Origin: Dehalococcoidia bacterium
GTDB lineage: Bacteria; Chloroflexota; Dehalococcoidia; Lucifugimonadales; Lucifugimonadaceae
Assembly (NCBI GenBank): GCA_026421185.1
Contig: JAPKCH010000001.1
Span: 51,938-115,937 of the forward strand
DNA: 64,000 bases
Reading direction: 5' to 3'
Shown here piece after piece: positions 19,889 through 29,806 of this stretch. The first letter of the stretch is position 1, and each line of letters opens with the position of its first letter. The notes below the pieces were generated by a model that saw only the letters and a list, made by a program, of their open reading frames with translations, was not told the DNA's origin and made no database searches. Made by a program: the position numbers and the translations under genes.

Positions 19889-20022
19889 ACTTGGATTACT
19901 TTCGAATAGTTTTTACTGTGAGTTTCTAGCCGCCACAAAATGTCGAGTTGGTCGATATTTACCAGATTTTAGATGCGTTCAAGATAAATCGGTTGCAAAA
20001 TTAAGAGATAGCTGACTTGTGA

Positions 20023-21258
20023 TTAGTTTTCATCATCGCCAATGAATTCGGCAAACACTTCATTCCCAAGCAATCTTCCACGTTCGCTTAGTAGTAGAGC
20101 ATTATCATTTATTTCGATGAGTTCGAGTTTTAGTAGACGTTCGACTTCCTTCGGAAATACAACGTCTACTTTCGCACCGAACCGCTTGATGAACCGCTCA
20201 TGCGTTACGCCTTTGTTTAGTCGCATCCCCATCATCATTGTTTCCGCGACATCGATCGCAGGAGTGGTCTCATCTATCTGTTCTACAGGTCCCGATGGCA
20301 TACTCATATTTGCAACAGGATTAGATCCATCGATTTCGTAATCCTCACCGACGACCATCACATATCTGCGAGGTGATTTAAGGTTTGCGAATCGTTGACC
20401 CGCAAGCCAAGAGTGAGCACCCGGCCCAACGCCGAGATAAGGCTCATTTAGCCAGTAGATGAGATTGTGCCGAGATTCCATATTCGGCTTGGACCAGTTC
20501 GATATTTCATACTGTGTGAACCCGGTTGCATCGAGTCGACTCTGTGCCGCTTCATACATGTCGGCGGCAAGATCATCGTCTGGTATCGGATACTTTCCGG
20601 CAGCGACATCAACGTCTAACGGCGTACCTTTTTCGATCTGAAGGCCATAGAGCGATATATGCTCAGGTTTAAGTGCTATCGCCTCATCGAGAGTGTGTGA
20701 CCACTGTTCGGGCGACTGATAGGGCAGGCCGTAAATCAGATCCACAGATTGATTCTGGAACCCTGCTTCACGCAATGCTGCAAATGCTTGTTTTGCTTCG
20801 GCAGCGGTGTGCCTTCTGCCAAGCAGTGAAAGTAGTTCATCATCGAAACTTTGCACACCCATCGAAATGCGATTAACGCCCGACTCTAACCAACTTGTCG
20901 CTTTATCGACGGTTACATCGCCGGGATTGCACTCCATCGTGATTTCTGTATCTTCGGCAACATCAAACGATCCCCGAATCGTCTTCTGGATATCTTCTAG
21001 ATCACTTGTAGGAAGATACGAGGGTGTGCCACCGCCAAGAAAAATCGTGAGAACGGGTGGGCGAGAAAGTAGTTTGCCCCAGCCCTGTAATTCATTCTTC
21101 AGCGAGTGTACGTAGCCGGAGATTTGATCTTCAATGCCGGCGTACGTGTTGAAGTCGCAGTAAGGACACTTCGTCTGGCAAAACGGCACGTGAAGGTACA
21201 GCCCAATGCCGCGTTCATACGTTGGCGGGTTGTGATCGATTGGCGCCAGATTTGGCAT
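20023..21258 (-). CDS. hemW: Radical SAM family heme chaperone HemW (coproporphyrinogen oxidase-like)
   Basis: LYLHVPFCQTKCPYCDFNTYAG, FLGGGTPSYL, NRISMGVQSFDDELLSLLGRRH. Confidence 0.94.
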   Translation of the reverse strand: MPNLAPIDHNPPTYERGIGLYLHVPFCQTKCPYCDFNTYAGIEDQISGYVHSLKNELQGWGKLLSRPPVLTIFLGGGTPSYLPTSDLEDIQKTIRGSFDVAEDTEITMECNPGDVTVDKATSWLESGVNRISMGVQSFDDELLSLLGRRHTAAEAKQAFAALREAGFQNQSVDLIYGLPYQSPEQWSHTLDEAIALKPEHISLYGLQIEKGTPLDVDVAAGKYPIPDDDLAADMYEAAQSRLDATGFTQYEISNWSKPNMESRHNLIYWLNEPYLGVGPGAHSWLAGQRFANLKSPRRYVMVVGEDYEIDGSNPVANMSMPSGPVEQIDETTPAIDVAETMMMGMRLNKGVTHERFIKRFGAKVDVVFPKEVERLLKLELIEINDNALLLSERGRLLGNEVFAEFIGDDEN

Positions 21259-21294
21259 TATTTTTCCTGACCTTACGAATCAGCGAAACGACGA

Positions 21295-22020
21295 CTAAGG
21301 AGTCCAGAGTCCAGATCCGCCAGCGTCACCCTGATCGGCTGGTGCCTGAGGAGGCATTGGTGCTTCACCAGCTGCGGCACGAGCCTGCTCATCAGCCATC
21401 TGTTGTCGAATAGCCTCGTTGGCCTGCGATACCCAGCGTTCGAGTTCATCGAGTTCAGGTGGAGAGATAACGAACTTCTCAATGCCTTCAGGAAGTGCGA
21501 TGTTTGGATCACCACCAAGCAGAACTGCTGCTTCCGATTCGAGGATGCATTCAGATAATCGATTTGTCAGATGACTTGTTCGTTTATCGGCGACTTCTTG
21601 GTAGTGCGCCTGAATGGTGTCAGCAACCGTGCGGTTGATAAGACCGCTTTGTAGGCATCGACCCCAGTCGATTACCTGACCGAACATATCGGTATCTTCA
21701 AACTCTTCGAATACTGCGCCAGCCGATACTCGTTGACGAACAAATGCGTGCGCACCGGGGTTCGTTTGCTGAACCATCAGCATAGCATCATCACCTCGGC
21801 CAATTACGCCTTCAGCGAAAATTCGCATCACAACGCCAGCTTTAGCTTCGAGCTGTGAAACTTGTTTTTCGACAGCTGACCAGTAACGGTTGTATATGTC
21901 TTCGAATCCGCTCGGCGCACCCGGTGAAGGCTGAACCAGAGTCACCATATAAACCTTACGGTTTGTCAAAATATCACCAGCGGGGACTTTTCCCAAATTG
22001 GTCAGTTCTTCAGCTGCCAT
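21295..22020 (-). CDS. Protein of unknown function (241 aa)
   Basis: Intact ORF between hemW and ychF, Pro/Ala-rich C-terminus; no family recognised. Confidence 0.75.
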   Translation of the reverse strand: MAAEELTNLGKVPAGDILTNRKVYMVTLVQPSPGAPSGFEDIYNRYWSAVEKQVSQLEAKAGVVMRIFAEGVIGRGDDAMLMVQQTNPGAHAFVRQRVSAGAVFEEFEDTDMFGQVIDWGRCLQSGLINRTVADTIQAHYQEVADKRTSHLTNRLSECILESEAAVLLGGDPNIALPEGIEKFVISPPELDELERWVSQANEAIRQQMADEQARAAAGEAPMPPQAPADQGDAGGSGLWTP

Positions 22021-22065
22021 GTTGTTCCTTTTAGTTCGTTAGCAAGTAGCGCTTGTGGGGTGAAT

Positions 22066-23151
22066 TTATACCGAGAATAAGAAATTGACGATATCGCCAT
22101 CTTTTACGACATACTCCCGACCTTCTTGTCGAAATTGCCCGCGATTTCGAGCTTCAGCCATCGTCCCGCACTCAATGAAATCGTCGTAGCCAACGGTTTC
22201 AGCGCGAATGAATCCACGTTCGATATCGGAGTGAATTACGCTTGCAGCCTTAGGAGCCAGCGCACCGATTGGAATTGTCCATGCTCGGGTTTCGTCTTCA
22301 CCAACAGTGAGGAACGAATTTAGACCGAGCACTTTGTATGAAAGTTTTATCATTCTAGAAAGACCCGGCTCACCCGCATCGAGACCAGCTCGCATCTCGT
22401 CTTCTTCCTCTTTGATCATTCCAGCTAATTCAGCTTCGAGGCTTCCGCAGATAGCCGCGCCACCCGTTGATCGTCCGTTCAGCAGGCCAGCCATATTCTG
22501 CTCAAGTTCAACAGTGTTAGCGATGTCGTCTTCACCAATGTTTAGTGCCACTAGTAGTGGTAGACTGCTGAGAAGGAATGTATCGGAAATAGCTTTGATT
22601 TCCGATGGTTCAAGATCACGATCACGAATCGCAATGCCGCCTTCGAGGTCGCTTTGGAGTCGTTTGAGTGTCTCGATGTTCTTCTCTGCGTCATCACGGT
22701 CTGCAACTTTGAGTGTCTTTAGCCCCTTTGTGATGCGCTCGACACGGCGTTCGAGTAAAGCAATGTCTGCGAAAAGAATGTCGAAAGAAACTTTCTCTAT
22801 GTCACGCCTGTAGTCGACGGTTGCTTCCAAGTGAGGCACTGAACCATCTTCGAACGCACGTGCCACATGAAGAATCGCATCAACCTGTTGGAGTTGTGCT
22901 AGAGCTTCGCCCTCGAACAATTCGCCTGAAGTGCTGCCGGGAAGGTCGACATACATTACTTCAGCGTAAATCGTCTTTTTCGACTTGAACATCTTGGTGA
23001 GAATGTCGACTCGTTCGTCAGGGACATGTGCCACACCTACGTTTGCAGAACGAGTAGCGCCGAAGCCACCAACGTCGGCTTTGCCGCGGGTGAGGGAGTT
23101 AAATATCGTGGTCTTGCCGCTGGAGGGCAGACCGATAATGCCGATCTTCAT
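22066..23151 (-). CDS. ychF: Ribosome-binding ATPase YchF (OLA1 family)
   Basis: MKIGIIGLPSSGKTTIFNSLT, YVDLPGSTSGELFEGEALAQLQQVDAILHVARAF, C-terminal TGS domain. Confidence 0.94.
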   Translation of the reverse strand: MKIGIIGLPSSGKTTIFNSLTRGKADVGGFGATRSANVGVAHVPDERVDILTKMFKSKKTIYAEVMYVDLPGSTSGELFEGEALAQLQQVDAILHVARAFEDGSVPHLEATVDYRRDIEKVSFDILFADIALLERRVERITKGLKTLKVADRDDAEKNIETLKRLQSDLEGGIAIRDRDLEPSEIKAISDTFLLSSLPLLVALNIGEDDIANTVELEQNMAGLLNGRSTGGAAICGSLEAELAGMIKEEEDEMRAGLDAGEPGLSRMIKLSYKVLGLNSFLTVGEDETRAWTIPIGALAPKAASVIHSDIERGFIRAETVGYDDFIECGTMAEARNRGQFRQEGREYVVKDGDIVNFLFSV

Positions 23152-23253
23152 AATTGGTTAGTACTATTCGCTGGATTATTCGAGGTTGGTTACGGTAAGT
23201 ATCTTAATTGCACCGACTGTTAATCCTACCGCCAGAGCAATGGAAATTCTTGA

Positions 23254-23649
23254 TTATTTTTGTTCTTTGTCGGGTTCGTATTCATCATCGACGTATTTGA
23301 AGTCAGCGTCGACTGTTTTTCCGTCTGAAGATTCTTGATAAGATTCCTGTCCAAATCCCTTCTGTTTTTGTAAATCTCGTAGTTTCTTACCAATAGTTTG
23401 ATCAGCAATAACATGATTCGGTGAGGCTGCAATAAATACGAGGAACAGGATTGTCGTTACGATCAAATCATCGAACTGTCCTAGTAGCGGAATTCGATCA
23501 GCGATAACGTCGTAAGGCGACACAATATAGGCAATCGCAAGGATAGGGATAATTTTCGTAAACGGTGGAACACGTTTATCGAGCATTAATCTCCACACCA
23601 ATTTTAGGAATGGAATGACAAGCGAACGTATCGGCAAGAGTCTGAACAT
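23254..23649 (-). CDS. YkvA/DUF1232 family protein
   Basis: VPPFTKIIPILAIAYIVSPYDVIADRIPLLGQFDDL. Confidence 0.88.
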   Translation of the reverse strand: MFRLLPIRSLVIPFLKLVWRLMLDKRVPPFTKIIPILAIAYIVSPYDVIADRIPLLGQFDDLIVTTILFLVFIAASPNHVIADQTIGKKLRDLQKQKGFGQESYQESSDGKTVDADFKYVDDEYEPDKEQK

Positions 23650-23718
23650 GTTAGAAAGTGTACCGAGAGATCAACCAGTTCACTTAGTCAATTTGCACTA
23701 TCTACAAAAAGAAACCCT

Positions 23719-24687
23719 ATGATCAGAGTTCTGCACGGTGAAGACGAATACGCAAGATCAGAAGCTCTTGTGAAGATTCGCGAGTCATCAGGACCTGAGG
23801 AAGTTCGTGATCCAAACACGACGGTTTTCGAGGGACACGGTTTCAAGTTGAACGATGTGATCGGTGCCGCCCAGGTTGTCCCTTTTATGGCTGATCGTCG
23901 AGTGGTGATCGTTCACGGTGTACTGGGCCGAATGCAGAAACGTGACAAGTCGCTCGGGAACGAATGGCGAGAGCTAACTGCTCGGCTGGGAGATGTTCCC
24001 GCTTCGACCGAACTCGTATTCATTGAAGAAGTTAGTTTGCGTGACAACGGACTCGCCCTGAAATCTGTCGGCCCAAGTGCTCGAATTCAGCAGTACCGGA
24101 CAATGCGTAGGCCCGAACTCGAAATATGGGTACGGGATAGATTCGGCCTCTACAACGCTGAGGTTACTCGTGATGCTGTCTCCAGAATTGTATGGCTGGC
24201 AGGCTCCGATACCCGGCTACTCGATCAAGAAATCAAAAAGCTCACACTCTATGCCGGTGACCGTAAGGTCAACCAAGACGACGTTGAACTTATGGTCACC
24301 GATGCTAGAGAAGCCAATATCTTTGCCGCCGTTGACGCAGTACTAGAACATCGGCCAGCAGTGGCGATGAGACTTCTGTATTCATTGTTATCGGGTGGTT
24401 CGAGCGTTCAAAGCATTCTTTCAATGCTGTCGCGCCAGGTTCGATTGCTAATACTAACGATTGAGTTGAAGCAACAAGGGGTAAATTCAGAGGAACTGGG
24501 TAAACGGATCGGACTGACGAATCAATATGCCCTCGATAAAACGATTAGGCAATCGATAAACTTTGGTACCGAACATTTGGCTAATATTCTTCGACGTTTA
24601 CTCGCCGCCGATCTCGCAATTAAGCAGGGCGATTTAGACGAACGACTTGCCGTTGAAATCCTTGTCGGCGAATTATCGGCAACTTGA
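23719..24687 (+). CDS. holA: DNA polymerase III subunit delta
   Basis: MIRVLHGEDEYARSEAL, FMADRRVVIVHG, GGSSVQSILSMLSRQVRLL. Confidence 0.88.
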   Translation: MIRVLHGEDEYARSEALVKIRESSGPEEVRDPNTTVFEGHGFKLNDVIGAAQVVPFMADRRVVIVHGVLGRMQKRDKSLGNEWRELTARLGDVPASTELVFIEEVSLRDNGLALKSVGPSARIQQYRTMRRPELEIWVRDRFGLYNAEVTRDAVSRIVWLAGSDTRLLDQEIKKLTLYAGDRKVNQDDVELMVTDAREANIFAAVDAVLEHRPAVAMRLLYSLLSGGSSVQSILSMLSRQVRLLILTIELKQQGVNSEELGKRIGLTNQYALDKTIRQSINFGTEHLANILRRLLAADLAIKQGDLDERLAVEILVGELSAT

Positions 24688-24772
24688 AAGTGAATCCGTA
24701 ACGCTTAGGTTCGTCGTATCTTTGCCTGAAATGCCGAAGCATCACTTCCGAAAAACACGGATAATTAACTGA

Positions 24773-25708
24773 ATGTTGAACCATCGCCAATTTGTTTTTA
24801 TTTTAGTCAGTCTGTTCGGACTGCTTGGAGTCGCATGCACCAGTGCCGACTCCGATTCTGTTCAGACAGTCGAATCGAGCCCTCAGCCAGTTGCTACCGA
24901 GCAAACCGCAGATTTATCAACGGGATCCGAGGCTGAACCCGCGGCCATTGCCCGACCTCGATCGACGGTCACGCCTACCCCTGAACTCGAAGGCACATCG
25001 ATTAACGAATCTGAAAGTGTCACGTTCTACCTTCAAGCATTCAACTCGATTGGTAGGGGTGATTACATAGATGCCGAACGTACTTTTACCACGGTAATCG
25101 AACTTGAACCAGGATTTGCACGTGGCTGGGATGGTCGTGGGCAAGCCCTGATGCTGCAGGGTAAATATGAGGAAGCACTGCTTGATTTCGAAAAAGCTAT
25201 CGAGTTAAAGCCAAATCTTGCAGTAGCTTATGAAAATAAAAGTCTCACCCGGATTGCAATCGACGATCCAGACGGTGCTGCGCGTGATGCACGCAGAGCG
25301 TATGAACTAGATGAGGACTCGGTGGCAGCTCAACTGGTTCTGGGGCGTGTCCACGCTCGTGATGGGGAGAACGAGGTCGCTATTGAGTGGTTTAACAAGG
25401 CTGTTGCAACTGGTCCCGAAGACGCATCAACTTGGTGGTGGCGAGGTCGATTCTACCGAGATGTGCTTGGTTTAGGAAATGCTGCACTTGACGATTTCAA
25501 TGCTGCAATTGAACTCGCTCCGGCACAGGCAGCTTTGTACCTCGATAGAGCAACGTTGTATATTCAGGCGAACATTGAACCAGCACTCGCAAGAGCTGAT
25601 CTCTATGAGGCAATATCGCTTTCTCAAGACCCGAAATTGCCGACTATTATTCAACGTGCCGAGGATCTTATTGTGAAACTTGATGAGAAGGCCGCAGCAG
25701 CTCAATAG
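24773..25708 (+). CDS. TPR-repeat lipoprotein
   Basis: Lipobox LLGVAC; tandem TPRs (YEEALLDFEKAIELKPNLAVAYENKSL). Confidence 0.88.
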   Translation: MLNHRQFVFILVSLFGLLGVACTSADSDSVQTVESSPQPVATEQTADLSTGSEAEPAAIARPRSTVTPTPELEGTSINESESVTFYLQAFNSIGRGDYIDAERTFTTVIELEPGFARGWDGRGQALMLQGKYEEALLDFEKAIELKPNLAVAYENKSLTRIAIDDPDGAARDARRAYELDEDSVAAQLVLGRVHARDGENEVAIEWFNKAVATGPEDASTWWWRGRFYRDVLGLGNAALDDFNAAIELAPAQAALYLDRATLYIQANIEPALARADLYEAISLSQDPKLPTIIQRAEDLIVKLDEKAAAAQ

Positions 25709-25815
25709 CTGTTGATCGCAATTGTGGTTCCCGGCTATATTAGGTCGATAGATCTGTAATAGATTTTCTGATCTCGATCAACGGATTAAACAGTGCTCAC
25801 AGAAACCAGAAGTGA

Positions 25816-26076
25816 TTAGCTTGAACCACTGGCTTGAGTTGTGTACCCGCCAATACAGCGTCTGTAGCAAAGTCTGTTAGATTCCATATATATCCTGTTC
25901 TGCATCTCTAATTGCATTGTCTGATGACTTTCGTAAACATCGTTGAACGCCGAGAAAGTTACGTTGTCTAAGAAAGCGACAATGTGGGAACCACTAACCG
26001 AGTCGTTCACGACTATCGATTCTTTCAAAACGAAAATCGGTACGTCTTAGGTGTTGATCCATCGATCGTTAGAACT
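25816..26076 (-). pseudogene. Decayed DUF3179-like fragment
   Basis: Minus strand reads VLTIDGSTPKTYRF // VLKESIVVNDSVSGSHIVAFLDNVTFSAFND...YMESN..CYRRCIGGYTTQASGSS* across a frame change; resembles the VNDTVGGxPVVVFYDxxxxSAF core of DUF3179. Confidence 0.4.
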
Positions 26077-26431
26077 CGATATGTTGCTGTAAGCCGATCG
26101 TGGATATCCCCGCTGAATAAGAACGGCTACTGGTCGCGTTAATGTCGACGGTAGTCGAGCTTTATTCACCGGTTCCACCACAGGCCACAACTAAATGCGC
26201 CAAACCGCCGAGGACCAAAACATTTAATGGTCTACTCCACATGAATCCGATTCTTGTAGCCTTAGTGCAAATTCCAAGGAACTTATGTATTTGGTTGATA
26301 CCCAATCTCGTGGTGCTCACTTACTTAGTGTCCGCACATTAGATATTAGATTCACCGAACGTTGAGATGGTGTGAGCTAATCTCCCTAACAATAGGGGAT
26401 CTTAATTTTTTGAATGGAAAAAAAGGAACGT

Positions 26432-27508
26432 TTAGTCGAAAGTCAACATTCGTGTCGGATTATCGACAAGAATCAGCCGCACAACTTCTTCGCTCATGCC
26501 ACGAGCACGCATACGAGGAACAATACGAGTCAGGATATGATCGAAGCCGTGTCCACCATAAGTCTTCAGACGGTGCTTCGAGCAGATGTCGTGCGCAAGT
26601 AGAATGTTTCCGCGCTTGCCCTCGTTCACCATGTGCTCGATCATCTCGATGCGCTCGTGGTCGGCAGGCATGTGTGATTCCGGAGCTAGTGGGTAGAACG
26701 ACGATTCGTGACCGAAAAGATCGAAGTTCAAGTAAGCACCAGTAGCGATCAATTCATTGAGAATTCCACGGTCATATACGGTTCGCTCGATATGACCCAT
26801 CACAGTACGGCTGAGATTTCCTCCCCATTTGTCGACGGCTTCGAGCAGTTCTAGTGGTGCGCGCTCATTACGTCCAGGATGAATCAGTAGCGGAGCGCCA
26901 GTTTCACGCTGGGCGATTACGGCTGCTTCAAGGACCCTCTTCTCGCCTTCATGCCAAGGCGATGAACAGCCGATTTCACCAATTATTCCAGATCGAATAC
27001 CAGTATCACCAACACCCTGGTCGACATCATGAATTATCTGACCAGCGATCTGCTCAACGGTTAGATCTTTGAGTTCTGGAGCGTGAGTCATGTGAACGTA
27101 GTTACCGGCGCCCATTACTACGTTTAGACCTGTAGCTCGTGAAATACGAGCGAGAGCACGCGGGTCGCGAGCAAGACCAACTGATGTCACGTCGACGATG
27201 GTGCTGCCGCCAGCGTTGAAGTACTGCTGAGCTTCCCATGTTGAAATGTCTTCATCTAGAATCTGTAGATTATCTCGGTTGCTGGTCCAGTTGTAGCGGA
27301 CCCAGCCAAGGTTGTCGAGCGAGACATCTTCGTCCATTAGTAGTCGGTCAGAAGCCGCTTGTGGCTCTGTGAAAGCAACCCCGAAATCGATCAGCAAGTG
27401 CTCATGCGTAGTTGTAATGCCAACTTTCGCAGGCTCGATCGGACCCTGAACAGTCAAAACTTTTCTTGCTGCTCGGTGCTTCGGAACTGGATGAGAAGGT
27501 GAGGTCAA
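26432..27508 (-). CDS. Phosphotriesterase-family amidohydrolase
   Basis: GITTTHEHLLIDFG, GIIGEIGCSSPW, LLIHPGRN, ILLAHDIC, VDNPTRML. Confidence 0.9.
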   Translation of the reverse strand: MTSPSHPVPKHRAARKVLTVQGPIEPAKVGITTTHEHLLIDFGVAFTEPQAASDRLLMDEDVSLDNLGWVRYNWTSNRDNLQILDEDISTWEAQQYFNAGGSTIVDVTSVGLARDPRALARISRATGLNVVMGAGNYVHMTHAPELKDLTVEQIAGQIIHDVDQGVGDTGIRSGIIGEIGCSSPWHEGEKRVLEAAVIAQRETGAPLLIHPGRNERAPLELLEAVDKWGGNLSRTVMGHIERTVYDRGILNELIATGAYLNFDLFGHESSFYPLAPESHMPADHERIEMIEHMVNEGKRGNILLAHDICSKHRLKTYGGHGFDHILTRIVPRMRARGMSEEVVRLILVDNPTRMLTFD

Positions 27509-27624
27509 CTAACTAAACCTTATTGACTTTATTGGAATCGCCCGAAATACACTTTGTGCGCAGAGCGATATGAAATTCAAATAGACAAAAAGTCTAACGC
27601 AGTAATGGAAGTCAACGAACTAGA

Positions 27625-28494
27625 TTACGCGTCTCGCCACGTGACTTTTGGCTCCCAACTGAGAACACGCTTCGCCTTTTCGACGGATATTGCGCTGGTA
27701 TTTCCTGGCATTGGTGAGCGGATGTCGGCTTCCGGGTAGACCTTTTTGATCAATTCTTCGGTCGGCTCATCAGCAGAAGTATCTTCACTGTTTATGAAGA
27801 AAGCTTCGTGACCGCCAAAATTAGCCTCAATAGCCAATGTGCAAGCACGGGCCGATTCGGCGATGTCGCTCCAACCCCAGAAGTGTTTGGCGTTCCCACC
27901 GTAAACACCGCCTCGCTCGTCGGCAGCATTTAGCGCTGTCTGGTGCTCTCGATCCATTAACCCGTGGAAGCGCATGCTCGCTATTTGAACTTTCCCGGGA
28001 CGACGACGAACAAACGCATCTGCCAACTCTTCGCTAATCCACTTGCCAACTGAGTAAGCATCTTCACAAAATGTCGGGTGCTCTTCATCAATTGGGAAAT
28101 ACGGTCGAGGTGTGATTCCTTTTGAGAAGAATGCACCTACGGCATTGACTGAAGAAGCAAGAACGATTTTCTCGATACCAAGCACTTCTGCAGCTTCCAA
28201 TACATTCCAATTCGACGTCGTATTTACTCTGAATACTTCGTGTTCGGGAGCCATTATTGGGTTCGGAATAGCTGCCATGTGAATCACTGCGTCACAGTTC
28301 TTCATTGCTGAAAGGACTTGTCCGAAATCGGTTACGTCGATGGTCTTGAACGTGTAACCCTGCGTCCATTGAGCGTTCGTTCCGACCGGTGCATTCTGAT
28401 CAACACCAACTACAGCATAGCCATTTTCTAGTAGGTCTTTGACGATGTACTCGCCGGCGCGACCTGTCGCTCCAGTTACAAAAACGGTTGTCAT
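27625..28494 (-). CDS. NAD-dependent epimerase/dehydratase
   Basis: VFVTGATGRAGEYIVKDLL, VIHMAAIPNP, YSVGKW. Confidence 0.9.
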   Translation of the reverse strand: MTTVFVTGATGRAGEYIVKDLLENGYAVVGVDQNAPVGTNAQWTQGYTFKTIDVTDFGQVLSAMKNCDAVIHMAAIPNPIMAPEHEVFRVNTTSNWNVLEAAEVLGIEKIVLASSVNAVGAFFSKGITPRPYFPIDEEHPTFCEDAYSVGKWISEELADAFVRRRPGKVQIASMRFHGLMDREHQTALNAADERGGVYGGNAKHFWGWSDIAESARACTLAIEANFGGHEAFFINSEDTSADEPTEELIKKVYPEADIRSPMPGNTSAISVEKAKRVLSWEPKVTWRDA

Positions 28495-28656
28495 GATTTG
28501 ATTGCGACTTTCACGTCTGCATGCCAGAGTCAGAGGATTTTTGAAAAGAACGCCCGTATCTGTAATTCCAAATACGGACTCTTACTTGATCAAGTATTGT
28601 TTGCTGAGGATAGCCGGTGTGGTTCGTAGGCCCAATAGCGATAAACCTAGCCAAAG

Positions 28657-29367
28657 TTAGAATGTTGGCTCCATGCCCACATCAAGGAAACCGATAGGGC
28701 CGCGATCGTCTACGTACCAGAGTCGGTTGTCTTTGATCGTCATGCCGTGAACCTGAATGGGGTCGAGTACTCGGAAAGCGTCGAAGCAGCGTCCGTCTTC
28801 AAGACGGTGTCGACTAACAACTCCGAATGCTGTGTCGGCGATCCAAACGTGACCTTCTTCTTCGGCCCAAGCAAGACCATGCACTCGGAATCCAGGTGTC
28901 TTCATACGGTGGATTTCCTGGAAGTTCGAAGTGTCGATTACATGCACGAACTGCGATGGAGGCGAAGCAACGTATAGATTCCCGTCTTTCCATTCGAGAC
29001 CATGATCTCCGGTTGGTTCCGACTTGCGTCCAACCGCTTCGTCGAGGTGCTCACGAGTCGCATTGATGCCTGCGCCCGGTGAGGGGTAAACCTCAACGGT
29101 TTTACCGGTGTCCATATCGAGTTGGTAGATCTCGCAACTGTAAGTCGAAGCAACCCAGATGTATCCACCACCGATTGTTATTCCGCTCGAACTAACGGTG
29201 TCGGTCGGAAGATCGACAAGAACATCGCCAGTCGTCCAATCCACCTTGTACACATGATCGTCACCCTGATCGATGATCCACAAACCATCGTTGGCAGCCT
29301 GAAGTCCGTTTGGCTTAGGCCCGGGAGCGTTGAACTGGAAGATAGGATCGGCAACTTTGTGCGGCAT
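28657..29367 (-). CDS. SMP-30/NHL-like beta-propeller protein
   Basis: Repeats ANDGLWIIDQGDDHVYKVDWTTG, GYIWVASTYSCEIYQLDMDTGK, GHVWIADTAFG. Confidence 0.75.
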   Translation of the reverse strand: MPHKVADPIFQFNAPGPKPNGLQAANDGLWIIDQGDDHVYKVDWTTGDVLVDLPTDTVSSSGITIGGGYIWVASTYSCEIYQLDMDTGKTVEVYPSPGAGINATREHLDEAVGRKSEPTGDHGLEWKDGNLYVASPPSQFVHVIDTSNFQEIHRMKTPGFRVHGLAWAEEEGHVWIADTAFGVVSRHRLEDGRCFDAFRVLDPIQVHGMTIKDNRLWYVDDRGPIGFLDVGMEPTF

Positions 29368-29806
29368 CAGGTCTCTCGTTTGCTAGAAGCGTTATCGTTG
29401 TGAAACGGTAGTGTAGCGCGAGCGAGCCGATGATGGGGTTCGAGGACTGGGGCTTACGCCGTTCAGGAATGACGGCACTTGTCATCAACCCGGCATGTAA
29501 CCTTGATTTAATGCATCAGGGGCAGTATTTCTTCTTTGTCTTTTGGGATTTTCCAGAAACATCGCCAAGCTCGTTGTTGTATAGATCGAACGGAAACACA
29601 TCGCTGATGTACTTCGAATCGTCGATAAACTTCTGGATGGCATAATCATCAGAACCCCAGCGAATCGTAACTCGATCGTCCCTATTATTTCGATTCGCTG
29701 CTCGGTATTGGTCTAGGAGGATATGAAATCTCCAGCCTCATTCGTCCAGGTCAGCGATGTGACCATATAAAGTTTTCTCTACATATCTGTGACGATTATT
29801 AATTAT

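Noticed and set aside
29738-29740. TGA before the 29516-29737 frame considered as selenocysteine
   Set aside because: No Cys-homologue alignment or SECIS visible and the upstream frame runs back to the neighbouring gene's TAG; gene decay is simpler.
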